From: Desulfobacteraceae bacterium
GTDB lineage: Bacteria; Desulfobacterota; Desulfobacteria; Desulfobacterales; Desulfobacteraceae
Reading direction: 5' to 3'
NCBI GenBank assembly: GCA_003354055.1
Contig: PIVQ01000093.1
Location: 1 to 15,762, forward strand
Length of the DNA: 15,762 nt
The notes below the pieces were generated by a model, which ran no database searches, was not told where the DNA came from, and worked only from the letters and a program-made list of their open reading frames with translations. Made by a program: the position numbers and the translations under genes. Positions 6,620-14,942 of this stretch are shown piece after piece (the first letter of the stretch is position 1; every line of letters starts with the position of its first letter).

Positions 6620-7771
6620 ATGAAAAGACTTGGCATACATCTGATTATTGTCCCAATGATGTTGGTGTGCATTTTTAGCGGATTTGTAATGGCTTCGGAT
6701 TTCAGCACCCAACCGGTGAAAAATAATGGGGAAAAATGGCGAATCGGGTATTATGAGGGGGGTGAATACTATGACTATAAAGGGGTGTTCATTGCCACTA
6801 TCAAAGGGCTTATGGAACTTGGGTGGATTGAAAAAGCCAATATCCCCGTAGATAAGGGTGAGTTTACCACAAAGATTTGGAACTGGCTCGCCACTGAAAT
6901 GAAAAGTGATTTTCTTGAGTTTGTCAAAGATGCCCACTATAGTTCAAAGTGGGACGATGAACTGAGAGCGAAAACCGTTGATAAAATTATTCATCGCCTA
7001 AACAAGAAAAAAGACATAGACCTGATGCTTGTCGTGGGAACATGGGCTGGAAAGGATTTTGCCAACAACCGGCACACCACCCCGACCCTGGTTCTGACGG
7101 CCAGCGATGCCGTGGGGGCGGGCATTGTAAAGAGTAATGAGGATTCCGGCTATGATCATATCAGTGCCCATGTCGATCCTGCAAGGTATGAACGCCAGGT
7201 ACAAATTTTCCACGATATCATCAAGTTTAAGAAATTGGGCGTTGCCTATGAAGATTCAGTGGACGGCAGAAGCTATGCTGCTCTTAACGTCATTGAAAAA
7301 CTATCCAGAGAAAAAGGATTTGAAATCGTTCCATGCTTTACCAAGAGCGATATTGCAGACCAGAATGAGGCCGGGAAAAGTGTGATTGCCTGTTTTGAAA
7401 AATTGGTCAAACAGGTGGATGCCATCTATGTTACACTCCAGGGCGGGGTAAACTCGAACACCATACCAAAACTTGTTGAAATCACAAATGCCCACAGGAT
7501 CCCTACGTTTTCTCAATCTGGTTCACAGGAAGTTCAAGCCGGTTTTTTTGTCAGTATTTCCCATGCCAATTTCAAGTATGTGGGGGAATACCATGCCCAA
7601 ATGATGGCCATGGTTTTCAACGGCGCAAAACCCCGCCAGCTGAACCAGGTTTTCGAAGGGCCGCCAAAAGTGGCCATCAACCTGAAAACCGCGCAAATAA
7701 TCGGGTTTGATCCTCCCATGGTCCTCTTGGGGGCTGCGGATGAAATTTTTACGGAGATAAAAAATCCTTAA
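6620..7771 (+). CDS. ABC-type substrate-binding protein (PF04392-like), paralog A
   Basis: This 383-residue exported protein has a signal peptide (about residues 1-24, ending GFVMA, followed by SDF). The mature part resembles the ABC_sub_bind family (TrpX-like): WRIGYYEGG opens the first lobe, DIDLMLVVGTWAGKD is the family's 'D...v..GT.a....' block, and SDAVGAGIVKSNEDSG matches its 'sDpv..glv.s...pg' block. FKKLGVAYEDSVDGRSYAA lies in the second lobe. Family ligands include aromatic amino acids and other small organics; this ligand is unknown. ATG 6620 is preferred because AGGGAGG (6605-6611) lies 8 bases upstream and the signal peptide follows directly; the earlier in-frame ATG at 6599 has no ribosome site. 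Paralog B follows 153 bases downstream, with more than half the residues identical by eye. No permease or ATPase is nearby. Confidence 0.85.
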   Translation: MKRLGIHLIIVPMMLVCIFSGFVMASDFSTQPVKNNGEKWRIGYYEGGEYYDYKGVFIATIKGLMELGWIEKANIPVDKGEFTTKIWNWLATEMKSDFLEFVKDAHYSSKWDDELRAKTVDKIIHRLNKKKDIDLMLVVGTWAGKDFANNRHTTPTLVLTASDAVGAGIVKSNEDSGYDHISAHVDPARYERQVQIFHDIIKFKKLGVAYEDSVDGRSYAALNVIEKLSREKGFEIVPCFTKSDIADQNEAGKSVIACFEKLVKQVDAIYVTLQGGVNSNTIPKLVEITNAHRIPTFSQSGSQEVQAGFFVSISHANFKYVGEYHAQMMAMVFNGAKPRQLNQVFEGPPKVAINLKTAQIIGFDPPMVLLGAADEIFTEIKNP

Positions 7772-7779
7772 AAAATTTA

Positions 7780-7890
7780 GGCGGAGTATCAAAAATAAAC
7801 CACTCAGGTAGTTGGCGTGGCATTTCCAAGGACAGCTATCCAATTAGGAGGGGCACTTTTGCACGGACGGCTTTAATTTGATGCCACGCC
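7780..7890. mobile_element. MITE-like inverted-repeat element, copy 2
   Basis: This 111-base copy of the element at 6204-6315 lies between the two paralogous binding-protein genes. It is flanked by TTA on both sides (7777-7779 and 7891-7893). The left end is GGCGGAGTATCAAAAATAAA; the right end, reversed, is GGCGTGGCATCAAATTAAAG. An internal perfect 10-bp pair, GGCGTGGCAT (7814-7823) with ATGCCACGCC (7881-7890), would give a long stem-loop in a transcript crossing it. It ends about 34 bases before the ATG of paralog B, so it forms part of that gene's leader and could modulate its expression relative to paralog A. Confidence 0.65.
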
Positions 7891-7924
7891 TTAGACGTCA
7901 ACATTTTTTCCGGGAGGAATCAAT

Positions 7925-9070
7925 ATGCGGTTAATACTGAGAATCCTGACCCTGATCGTATTCATGGTGGCTATTGACGCCCATGCAAATAAAGCTGAAA
8001 CCTTTCCCGCCACCCCTGTTACAAACAATGGGGAAAAATGGAATATCGGATATTATCAGGGGGGAGATTTCATAAGCTACAATCAGTCTCTTATTGCCAC
8101 TGTACAGGGATTAATGGATCTTGGATGGATTGAAAAAGAGTCTATCCCGCAGTTCGGGGATCATCGGGCCGAACTGCTGTGGGAATGGCTTTCAACCCAT
8201 ATCAAATCTCCATACATCAATTTTATGGCAACGGGTTTTTATTCCTCTGGCTGGGACCAGGCAATAAGGGAGGCCAATGGAAAGAAACTGATTCACCGCC
8301 TTTCCACTGAAAAAGATATTGATTTGATGATCGCAATGGGGACCTGGGCCGGCAAGGACCTTGCCAACGACCTTCACGGGGTGAGGACCATCATAATGTC
8401 CACCAGTGATCCGGTATATGCCGGCATTATAAAAAGTAATGAAGATTCGGGCCTGGATCATATCCATGCCCGGGTTGATCCCTTGCGCTTCGAACGCCAG
8501 ATCAGTCTCTTTTATGAGATGGTGGGGTTTGAAAAACTGGGACTGGCGTTTGAAAATACGGTTGAGGGCAGAAGCTACGCCGCCATTGACACCGTTGAAA
8601 AAGTGGCCCGGGAAAAGGGATTTGAAGTGGTGAAATGTTTTACCCTAAGTGATATTGCTGACCAGGAAACAGCGGGAAAAAGTGTGATTGGCTGTTTTGA
8701 GAAACTGGCCGGCCAGGCGGATGCCATCTACATTACCGAGCAGGGAGGGGTCAACGCAAAGACCATCCCGAAACTGGTCAGTATCACCCTTGATAAAAAA
8801 ATTCCCACCTTTTCACAGCAGGGGGCAGACGAGGTGAGGCAGGGGGTTTTGCTCAGTATTTCTAAAAAGAAGGGATTTAAACCGGCCGGCCGCCACTTTG
8901 CCTCGCTATTGGCCCGGATATTCAACGGTGCCAAGCCCCGGGAGTTAAACCAGGTATTTGAGGATGAACAGTCCGTTGCAATGAATATTAAAACAGCGGA
9001 AATTATCGGGTTTTATCTTCATGCGGATATTATTGCGGCGGTGGAAGAAATTTATCGCGATATCGAGTGA
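7925..9070 (+). CDS. ABC-type substrate-binding protein (PF04392-like), paralog B
   Basis: This 381-residue exported paralog of the upstream gene has a signal peptide at about residues 1-21 (cleavage after DAHA). The same family blocks occur in the same order: WNIGYYQGG, DIDLMIAMGTWAGKD, TSDPVYAGIIKSNEDSG, FEKLGLAFENTVEGRSYAA, DAIYITEQGGVNAKTIPK and the closing KTAEIIGF. GGGAGG (7912-7917) precedes the ATG by 7 bases. Paralog A has a Phe-Asp-Pro-Pro segment after IIGF where this protein has YLHAD. Together with scattered changes elsewhere, this suggests the two have drifted to different ligands or partners. It is probably cotranscribed with paralog A through the inserted element. It meets the methyltransferase gene tail to tail, 10 bases apart, with no visible terminator between them. 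Confidence 0.85.
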   Translation: MRLILRILTLIVFMVAIDAHANKAETFPATPVTNNGEKWNIGYYQGGDFISYNQSLIATVQGLMDLGWIEKESIPQFGDHRAELLWEWLSTHIKSPYINFMATGFYSSGWDQAIREANGKKLIHRLSTEKDIDLMIAMGTWAGKDLANDLHGVRTIIMSTSDPVYAGIIKSNEDSGLDHIHARVDPLRFERQISLFYEMVGFEKLGLAFENTVEGRSYAAIDTVEKVAREKGFEVVKCFTLSDIADQETAGKSVIGCFEKLAGQADAIYITEQGGVNAKTIPKLVSITLDKKIPTFSQQGADEVRQGVLLSISKKKGFKPAGRHFASLLARIFNGAKPRELNQVFEDEQSVAMNIKTAEIIGFYLHADIIAAVEEIYRDIE

Positions 9071-9080
9071 TTCAGAGTGT

Positions 9081-9719
9081 TCAATTATCAGGCACAAGCC
9101 TTACAAAAACAGTAAAATCATTTAATGGATAATCGTGGGAAAGGGACACTGACGTTGAAAAGCGTTTCATGCAAAATTTGAAAATATCCCCGGGGTCTGC
9201 ATAGTATAGATCCGCTTCCCTGGCATGGGGTGGCGTATAAGCGCTCAACATGTTGAAGATGATTCCCTTGCGGCTTACGCCGGCAATTTTTTCAAGGGTA
9301 TGGAGGATATAAGGGGTCCATTGATCATCCGGCGTGTTCAACTTTACATTAAATATTCCGCTGGTCACGGTAAAATCCGCCTGACCCAGGTTCTTATCGT
9401 CCGATGTGAAAACGGTATTCGGATCGGTAGATCCATATTTTTCCAGGGCCTTTGAGATCATGATGTCTGAAATGTCATATCCCTGGTAACGCCCCTTAAA
9501 CCCTCGTTGGACAAGGGCATCCAATAAAGCGCCATACCCGCAGCCATAGTCGATGATGGATCCTGCATCCTTAAGATTAATGAACTTTAAAATTTGTTCA
9601 AACCTGATTTTCTGTCCCTGGTCAGACCCCCAGTCAACACCCTTGTAATTGGTGCCGTGGGTTTCCACCTGTTTTGAATAATGAGCCTTAGTTGTGTTTA
9701 TAATTTTTTTAAATGACAT
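9081..9719 (-). CDS. Class I SAM-dependent methyltransferase
   Basis: This 212-residue cytoplasmic protein has the Rossmann methyltransferase core. Motif I is SIIDYGCGYGALL (residues 54-66, the glycine-rich SAM loop), and the acidic residue at the end of the second strand is Asp82 in YQGYDISD. ADFTVTSGIFNVKL (114-127) corresponds to the motif IV strand, where catalytic or substrate residues usually lie. The N-terminal ~50 residues (including HYSKQVETHGTNYKGVDWGS) resemble those of small-molecule methyltransferases, but the substrate is not apparent. AAGGGGA precedes ATG 9719. It is the last gene of the probable four-gene minus-strand operon, starting 51 bases after the stop of the 528-residue protein, so it may methylate a product or intermediate of that pathway. 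A role outside the pathway cannot be excluded. Confidence 0.82.
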   Translation of the reverse strand: MSFKKIINTTKAHYSKQVETHGTNYKGVDWGSDQGQKIRFEQILKFINLKDAGSIIDYGCGYGALLDALVQRGFKGRYQGYDISDIMISKALEKYGSTDPNTVFTSDDKNLGQADFTVTSGIFNVKLNTPDDQWTPYILHTLEKIAGVSRKGIIFNMLSAYTPPHAREADLYYADPGDIFKFCMKRFSTSVSLSHDYPLNDFTVFVRLVPDN

Positions 9720-9770
9720 GTTGTTCCCCTTTTATCTGCCTGTTCATGGAAGACTTGTGTGGCCGGCGGG

Positions 9771-11357
9771 TCACAGAACAAGAATCTTATCCGTAAGTGT
9801 TTTCCGGCAGATGGCGGCAATATCCCGTCGCCAATCCTCGGGTTGTTCGCTGTAAGGCACCACATCCGGGATTGTTTCAAATAATGAAGCCAGATGGGCA
9901 TCCCTCACCGATAATTGTTCGATCCTGTTCATCTCTTTTTTGCCCATCCCCCCTGCTGCGATGATTTCCACCGGGCCTGCCGGGATCAGGCCGAAGGGTT
10001 CTGCCGTTGTCATCACCGTTTGCATACCGGAAAGATAATGGGCGGTTTTGATCTTTTCAACCAAGGCGCCTGTCTCCTCATATCTCTTTTTCTTTTTAAG
10101 GGCCGCGACCATGCCCTTTTGCATGATCGGCAGATATTCACTTTGGTAGTATCCGCCGATACAGGTGATTCCCCGGGCAAGGCAGGTTGTGTAGGAGGTA
10201 AAAAGAGAGGGCATCAATAGTTTTTTTCTTAAAGCGGATTCAATAGAGGGGGCATCAAAGGAAATTCGGTAAATTTGACCTTTTACATCTTTTCCTTTCA
10301 GGACCGGATTGCCTCCCGAGGTCATAAGATGCATGGGTACAAGCCTGTTTCGGGGATCCACTCCCCAGAAAAAATGAGTGCCGCAGCCGTCCAGTTGCCT
10401 TTTGATGGCCGGAGTACAAAGATCCTTTTCTATTCTCTGCTCCAGTTTTTCTTCCTGCCAGCAGGCCCGCCGGCCATCCAGGGCCGTCATAAGCTCCTGC
10501 CTGACATCGGGGTCAAACATGAGAACCGAAATAAGACTTGAGGGATCATGGAGATCTATTTCAAGAAGCTTTGCCACAATGGATTCAAGGGGTAAATAAA
10601 TCATATCCGGCGCCTTACGCGGGTCTGAATATAATCGTTTCCAGATTTTTTGGTTTAGGACCACGGATTGTTCCGAATACGTGGAAAGGTGTTGAATTTC
10701 TGGAGCTGCGTATACGTTTTCGAGAATATCGACCAGGGTTGAGGAGATAGTGGGGGAAATGCATTTGGTGCGGGTGGCCACCCTTTTCAATGCCCTTTGA
10801 ATCTGCGGTTCGGCGATGGGGCCTGTGGCGCTGACAACGCAGCTTTTGAACCTGTCGGAAAACAGGGGCAGCTTATGGGGAATTTCTTCAAGCTTGCCTG
10901 CCATTGCCTGATAAATGAGAATCCCCCGGGGATAGGTTAAATTGTTCAGGGGGACATTGGCACAGGCCATGACAGGAATGGTGGAAGCTGTTGGGTTTTG
11001 GTGGCGTGTCATCAGGGAAAAGAGAAGGCTTCCCTGCACGGATTGTGAGAAAAAATCCACCCCATGGTGGTTGGCCGTCAGCAGAACAGGACTGGCCTCA
11101 AGATCTGCCCGGGTCCGACGGGCAATGGACGGTCCCAGCAGGGGAAGTACAAAATCATGGACGATGCTGAAGAAATCTTCTTTTCCCTGAACCCCGGGGT
11201 CAACGGTAAAGGGATGGCCTCTTGTAAATGTGGCAATGGTCTCATGGCCCAGGCCTTCCAATGTCCTTTTGACCGCAGGGGCAAACCTGCACACAAGATC
11301 CATGTAGGATCGGGCGCTGTGGGATCTGGCGCAATTGTCAGGGGCGGGGGGCATCAT
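9771..11357 (-). CDS. Large cytoplasmic protein of unrecognised family
   Basis: This 528-residue protein has no signal peptide or clear membrane segment, and I do not recognise the family. Visible blocks that look conserved are ASPVLLTANHHGVDFFSQ (residues 88-105), IPVMACANVPLNNLTYPRGI (127-146), GTHFFWGVDPRNRLVPMHL (326-344), ARGITCIGGYYQSEYLP (394-410) and PAGPVEIIAAGGMGKKEM (459-476). The His-His-Gly-x-Asp, Trp-Gly-x-Asp and Gly-Gly-Tyr-Tyr segments could be active-site loops, so an enzyme is more likely than a structural protein; that is inference. It contains about 11 cysteines, without a metal-cluster spacing. The first ATG (11357) lies inside the end of the MFS gene, giving a 20-base overlap, with AAAGG just upstream, so translation is probably coupled. 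An adjacent in-frame ATG at 11354 is equally possible. The genomic setting (racemase, exporter, methyltransferase) points to a small-molecule pathway. Confidence 0.7.
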   Translation of the reverse strand: MMPPAPDNCARSHSARSYMDLVCRFAPAVKRTLEGLGHETIATFTRGHPFTVDPGVQGKEDFFSIVHDFVLPLLGPSIARRTRADLEASPVLLTANHHGVDFFSQSVQGSLLFSLMTRHQNPTASTIPVMACANVPLNNLTYPRGILIYQAMAGKLEEIPHKLPLFSDRFKSCVVSATGPIAEPQIQRALKRVATRTKCISPTISSTLVDILENVYAAPEIQHLSTYSEQSVVLNQKIWKRLYSDPRKAPDMIYLPLESIVAKLLEIDLHDPSSLISVLMFDPDVRQELMTALDGRRACWQEEKLEQRIEKDLCTPAIKRQLDGCGTHFFWGVDPRNRLVPMHLMTSGGNPVLKGKDVKGQIYRISFDAPSIESALRKKLLMPSLFTSYTTCLARGITCIGGYYQSEYLPIMQKGMVAALKKKKRYEETGALVEKIKTAHYLSGMQTVMTTAEPFGLIPAGPVEIIAAGGMGKKEMNRIEQLSVRDAHLASLFETIPDVVPYSEQPEDWRRDIAAICRKTLTDKILVL

Positions 11358-13830
11358 GGGGCCTTTGTAAATGGGCTGAATCGTTTCGGGTAAAAATAAG
11401 GAATAGCACGGCGGTCAAAAGATATGCGGCACCCAGCTTTATGATGCCTGTCCTGATGTTGGCGGAAAGGAAAAGGCCGCTGAATATAATGGGGCCCAGG
11501 GCTTGTCCGATCCTGCTGGTGGCCCTGAATATTCCGATGGCCTTTCCGGGTCCCAATGCCTGGGTTGCCTTTAATTTTAACAGATAGGTACTCTGGGATG
11601 CGATGATAAAACTATTGGAAAGACCTAACAGAAACACGGCAACGGTGGTGGCGACAAGGCCATCCAGAAAGAAAAACATGAGAAAGGTAATGCTTCCCAG
11701 AATACAGCCGATGAATACATAATTCTTTTTATTATCGGATCTGTCCACAAATCTGCCGATAACGGGGCCAAGGTAGATCAGGCTGAAACCGTAGACCATG
11801 AGAATCCGGCCGATGGTGGCTTGGGAGGCACCGATGCGGTTAAGGTAAATCGGGCAGAAATAATTTAAAAATCCGATGGCGGCGATGGCGGCCGGCAGAC
11901 TGCTCAGGAAAATCAAACTCAGTACGATTCTGTTCCGTAGAAAATAAGCAATTCTCTTTTTCCCGGGTTGGAGGCCGCTGTCTTTTGAAGGTTCCGCGGG
12001 CTTAGGGCGAATCATGGCCCTGCGCATGAAAATCAAAGAATACCCGATAATACTGTACAAGATAAGGGCGCCGATACAAAAGACCCATCGATAACCCAAT
12101 TGTTCGGCCAGAAGAGCACCTGTTGCTCCGCCGCAGATACTGCCGGCATACAAGCCTGCAATAAACTGGGCAAACGCTCTGCCCTTGTTTTTTTCGTCGC
12201 TGAATTCAATGACAAATCCCTGGGCCGCCAACAGGGTTAATCCGTATCCGGTTCCCACAACGGCCCTGGAAAGAATAAAGTGGATGACATCCGGTGCCAG
12301 CCAGGAATAAACAACGCCTGTACCTGCGAGGAACAACCCGGTCAGAAAAGGTTCGTACCATCCCCGCCGGTCATTCCAGAAACCGCATAGAAAAATGGCA
12401 ATACCCACGAAAAAAAACTCCACAGATATGGGCAGCCCCATGACGGTGTCACGTGAAAGACCTAACAGGGGCGTATACAAGGTCTCCATATGGAGTGGAA
12501 TAAAAGAGATGGAAATATCAATGCCGAATAAAAATAAAAAGGTGACAGGCCGTATCAGCCCATAGTGGACCTGCGGCTGTTTTTTTTCAGGTTCAACAGG
12601 CGGATCCATGAAATGGAAAATAAAGATGAGCAATTCGACCAGGAACAGGATTGAGATGGCCACCACCGTCAGGGCATTCAATATTATATTGCCGATTTCC
12701 CCTGCCATCTGATCCTTTGATAAGGTGATGGAAACGCTGCCCAGGGGAAGCCATTTGCTCTTATCATCATGGAATCCGACGGCCAGAGTCTGACCCGAAA
12801 GGAAGGGTGCTGACAAATAAAAATCCGCCATCGGCCCAAGCAACCCGGAAGACAGCTCTGTCCTGTTTTGTTTCAATTCCAGTACAGGATCGCGGCTGCT
12901 ATTTAAAATGCTGATTTTTTCAAGGACCGGATATGGTGTCAGGATAGAGCCCAGAATGTTTTCCTTTTTTTCAAGATTCTGGAGTGTGAGTCCGGTTGCT
13001 AAAAATGAATCGATCTCTTCTTTTACAATCGCAAGGTTAACCCTCGCCTTTTGTTGACAATTATCTATGAAAACCTGACAGGTTCTGTAGGTGTTCATCC
13101 CTGAAAAAAGGACCAGGAATGTACCGATAACCATAAACATGATAAGGATGCATTCCTTTTTTGGCATCTGTTTGCCGGCGCCTCTTACGGCAAGGTTCAG
13201 AAAAAACACAAGCAGGATTGTCCCGGCCAGTACAAAGGCTATAATTGTATATACCTTTTTCCATACCCGCTCTTTTTGGGATTCGGCCAGCCCTGGTTTG
13301 TCAAAAGAGAGAAGAATGCTTCCCACCCAATTGTTGCGACCATCCAGGACGGGCTGCTGAAAATACATCTTGTCCCCAAGGAAAACCGCCTGACCGCCCC
13401 CTGTATTTTCCCGGGTCTTGTCAGGATGGAATAGTTGAAAACCCGGCGGCTTAATCTGTTCTGCATCCGATGTGCTTGATATCAATAGACCATCAGGCCG
13501 AAGGACAGATACAATGGGATTACCTGTATGATCCGGCCGGGACGATTTTGAATAAAGGTGTTCAATTCGATCCCGGGCTTTTTTGAGTTTTACAGGTGTT
13601 TCCGCGGGGTCGGGCATGGGGGCTTGATAAGATGCGGGACTGATGTCCTGTACCAGGGTCTGTCCGATGATTTGTACCCCCAATGTGTCAGATTCATTCT
13701 GCAGCTTGCTCTGGGTCGAATAGTTAAACAGGGCATTAAACCCCAGGGCGACAATAAAAAGAAGAGTCCCGTGGAAAAATATTTTCCCTCTGGGATTTGA
13801 TCTTAATTTTGACTTGGAATTATTTGCCAT
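11338..13830 (-). CDS. MFS transporter with N-terminal extracytoplasmic sensor-like module
   Basis: This 830-residue inner-membrane protein is about twice the usual MFS length. Residue numbers here count from ATG 13830. A first membrane helix (about 18-36) precedes an extracytoplasmic region (about 37-190) with Cache-like features: VSVLRPDGLLISSTSD, then MYFQQPVLDGRNNWVGSILL. Helices at about 193-215 and 226-246 lead to a second extracytoplasmic region (about 247-378, with EKISILNSSRDPVLEL and GSVSITL), then a helix at about 380-405. The MFS domain occupies about 423-815: loop 2-3 motif GFWNDRRGWYEP (483-494), helix 4 motif SRAVVGTGYG (521-530) and the second-half copy GRFVDRSDNKKN (692-703). 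Export of a small molecule is the likely role. ATG 13830 overlaps the racemase stop by 11 bases; an upstream in-frame TTG (13851) is less likely. The 528-residue gene overlaps its 3' end by 20 bases. Confidence 0.85.
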   Translation of the reverse strand: MANNSKSKLRSNPRGKIFFHGTLLFIVALGFNALFNYSTQSKLQNESDTLGVQIIGQTLVQDISPASYQAPMPDPAETPVKLKKARDRIEHLYSKSSRPDHTGNPIVSVLRPDGLLISSTSDAEQIKPPGFQLFHPDKTRENTGGGQAVFLGDKMYFQQPVLDGRNNWVGSILLSFDKPGLAESQKERVWKKVYTIIAFVLAGTILLVFFLNLAVRGAGKQMPKKECILIMFMVIGTFLVLFSGMNTYRTCQVFIDNCQQKARVNLAIVKEEIDSFLATGLTLQNLEKKENILGSILTPYPVLEKISILNSSRDPVLELKQNRTELSSGLLGPMADFYLSAPFLSGQTLAVGFHDDKSKWLPLGSVSITLSKDQMAGEIGNIILNALTVVAISILFLVELLIFIFHFMDPPVEPEKKQPQVHYGLIRPVTFLFLFGIDISISFIPLHMETLYTPLLGLSRDTVMGLPISVEFFFVGIAIFLCGFWNDRRGWYEPFLTGLFLAGTGVVYSWLAPDVIHFILSRAVVGTGYGLTLLAAQGFVIEFSDEKNKGRAFAQFIAGLYAGSICGGATGALLAEQLGYRWVFCIGALILYSIIGYSLIFMRRAMIRPKPAEPSKDSGLQPGKKRIAYFLRNRIVLSLIFLSSLPAAIAAIGFLNYFCPIYLNRIGASQATIGRILMVYGFSLIYLGPVIGRFVDRSDNKKNYVFIGCILGSITFLMFFFLDGLVATTVAVFLLGLSNSFIIASQSTYLLKLKATQALGPGKAIGIFRATSRIGQALGPIIFSGLFLSANIRTGIIKLGAAYLLTAVLFLIFTRNDSAHLQRPHDAPRP

Positions 13831-14923
13831 GGAAATCAAAACTTCCTTCAAAAAGCCTGGTAGGATACGCGTGCAATATCCAGTCGGCGTTATTTTCCTT
13901 TACACAAACCTGTGCCGCAGGCTTAAACAATCGGCACCGGTACGGCCATATAACCGTCTCTTTGGCAGCTGTTAAATTCAAGTGGTGTGAAATATAGGAA
14001 ACCGCCAGAGCCCCGGTACCGCATGAAAGAGTTTCCCGATTGATTCCACGTTCAAAACAGCGGTACTCCAGTATAGTGATACCGCTGCTCTCCACAGGTC
14101 TTGCAAAATTCACATTCATCCCGGCCGGAAACAGATTTAAATGTCTGGTGTTGATGCGCGTACCGATCTGGTCAATAAGCCAGGTACCGAAATTGATCCT
14201 TTTGTCTTTAACACTGCCAAAGTCAATTCCTCTGGGGGATGGGAAAATGATTTGTTCAAATCCGTCCAGGCAGGCATTATTGCCCGGAAATATCACCATA
14301 TGAGGCTCGCCGGTAAAGGTCAGGTATGCTTTGAGGTTCAGGCGGGTCTTTTGGGAAAAGGGTTCCAAATCGTGGGCTCGAAATGAAATGGCAAGGGGGT
14401 CGATAATTTGAATATCCTGATTATAAAACACAGGTGGGCTATGGATGAACAGATTGTCCGGAATCCTTGCCGGGTGTCCAAGATTTACCCAGCCCGCTTT
14501 TTGTGCTGATTCCGTTCCAAGGATTCTTGTTTTAGGGGTGGGCGTGGGAATTTGTGTTACGATCCTGGCCGATTCAATGCCGTAACGTTGGGAAAGATAA
14601 TGGGCAATACACATCAGGCCGTTCCCGCAGGAAAAGGCCTCGGTTCCGTCGGGTTCAAACATTCTGAAAATAAAATCTGCATCTTCTGCTTCAGGGGCTT
14701 TGGGCCAGTAACCATGTTCCTGGTTTATTTCGTGGAAGGCTTTGGGATTGCAATGTTGAACCACTAAAAAATTGTCTGCTCCTACTCCAAAATTTATATT
14801 TGTGGCCAGGTTGGCAAATCTTATCTTTTCCTGCTCACGGAGCAGTTGTTTTTGGGTTTCATCAACCAGCACAAAATTATTGCCGTTCAAGGTATATTTA
14901 ACAAAAGGAATTTTTCGTTTCAT
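13820..14923 (-). CDS. Divergent diaminopimelate-epimerase-fold amino acid racemase/epimerase
   Basis: This 367-residue protein belongs to the DapF structural family (cofactor-independent racemases using two cysteines). FVKYTLNGNNFVLVDE (about 7-22) matches the N-terminal substrate-binding block, and NFGVGAD (44-50) and FRMFEPDGTEAFSCGNG (87-103, Cys99) form the first catalytic half. GEPHMV (205-210), AGMNVNFARPVE (267-278) and ERG plus LSCGTGA (291-305, Cys301) form the second. Both cysteines and the Glu-Arg pair are present. It is about 90 residues longer than ordinary DapF (~275). The CGNGLMC loop lacks the usual arginine, and the preceding N-x-D-G-S signature reads E-P-D-G-T. A substrate other than LL-diaminopimelate is plausible, as for the histidine racemase CntK. 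ATG 14923 is chosen (AGGA at 14930-14933, 6 bases upstream) over GTG 14926. It is the first gene of the minus-strand operon. Confidence 0.85.
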   Translation of the reverse strand: MKRKIPFVKYTLNGNNFVLVDETQKQLLREQEKIRFANLATNINFGVGADNFLVVQHCNPKAFHEINQEHGYWPKAPEAEDADFIFRMFEPDGTEAFSCGNGLMCIAHYLSQRYGIESARIVTQIPTPTPKTRILGTESAQKAGWVNLGHPARIPDNLFIHSPPVFYNQDIQIIDPLAISFRAHDLEPFSQKTRLNLKAYLTFTGEPHMVIFPGNNACLDGFEQIIFPSPRGIDFGSVKDKRINFGTWLIDQIGTRINTRHLNLFPAGMNVNFARPVESSGITILEYRCFERGINRETLSCGTGALAVSYISHHLNLTAAKETVIWPYRCRLFKPAAQVCVKENNADWILHAYPTRLFEGSFDFHGK

Positions 14924-14942
14924 CACTTATCCTGTTTGAAAT

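Noticed and set aside
6344..6937. Minus-strand 197-codon open frame covering the 5' part of paralog A and the gap before it
   Set aside because: It is mostly antisense to a well-supported gene. The only plausible internal start (MKMAYLFFKL...) has no ribosome site, and the sequence matches no family I recognise.
9868..11100. NHHGVD in the 528-residue protein as a PlsC-type HX4D acyltransferase motif
   Set aside because: The spacing is HX3D, and the downstream glycerol-phosphate-binding blocks of that family are absent.
10275..13466. Many plus-strand open frames of 60-110 codons across the operon
   Set aside because: They lie antisense to the MFS and 528-residue genes, with no ribosome sites or recognisable domains.
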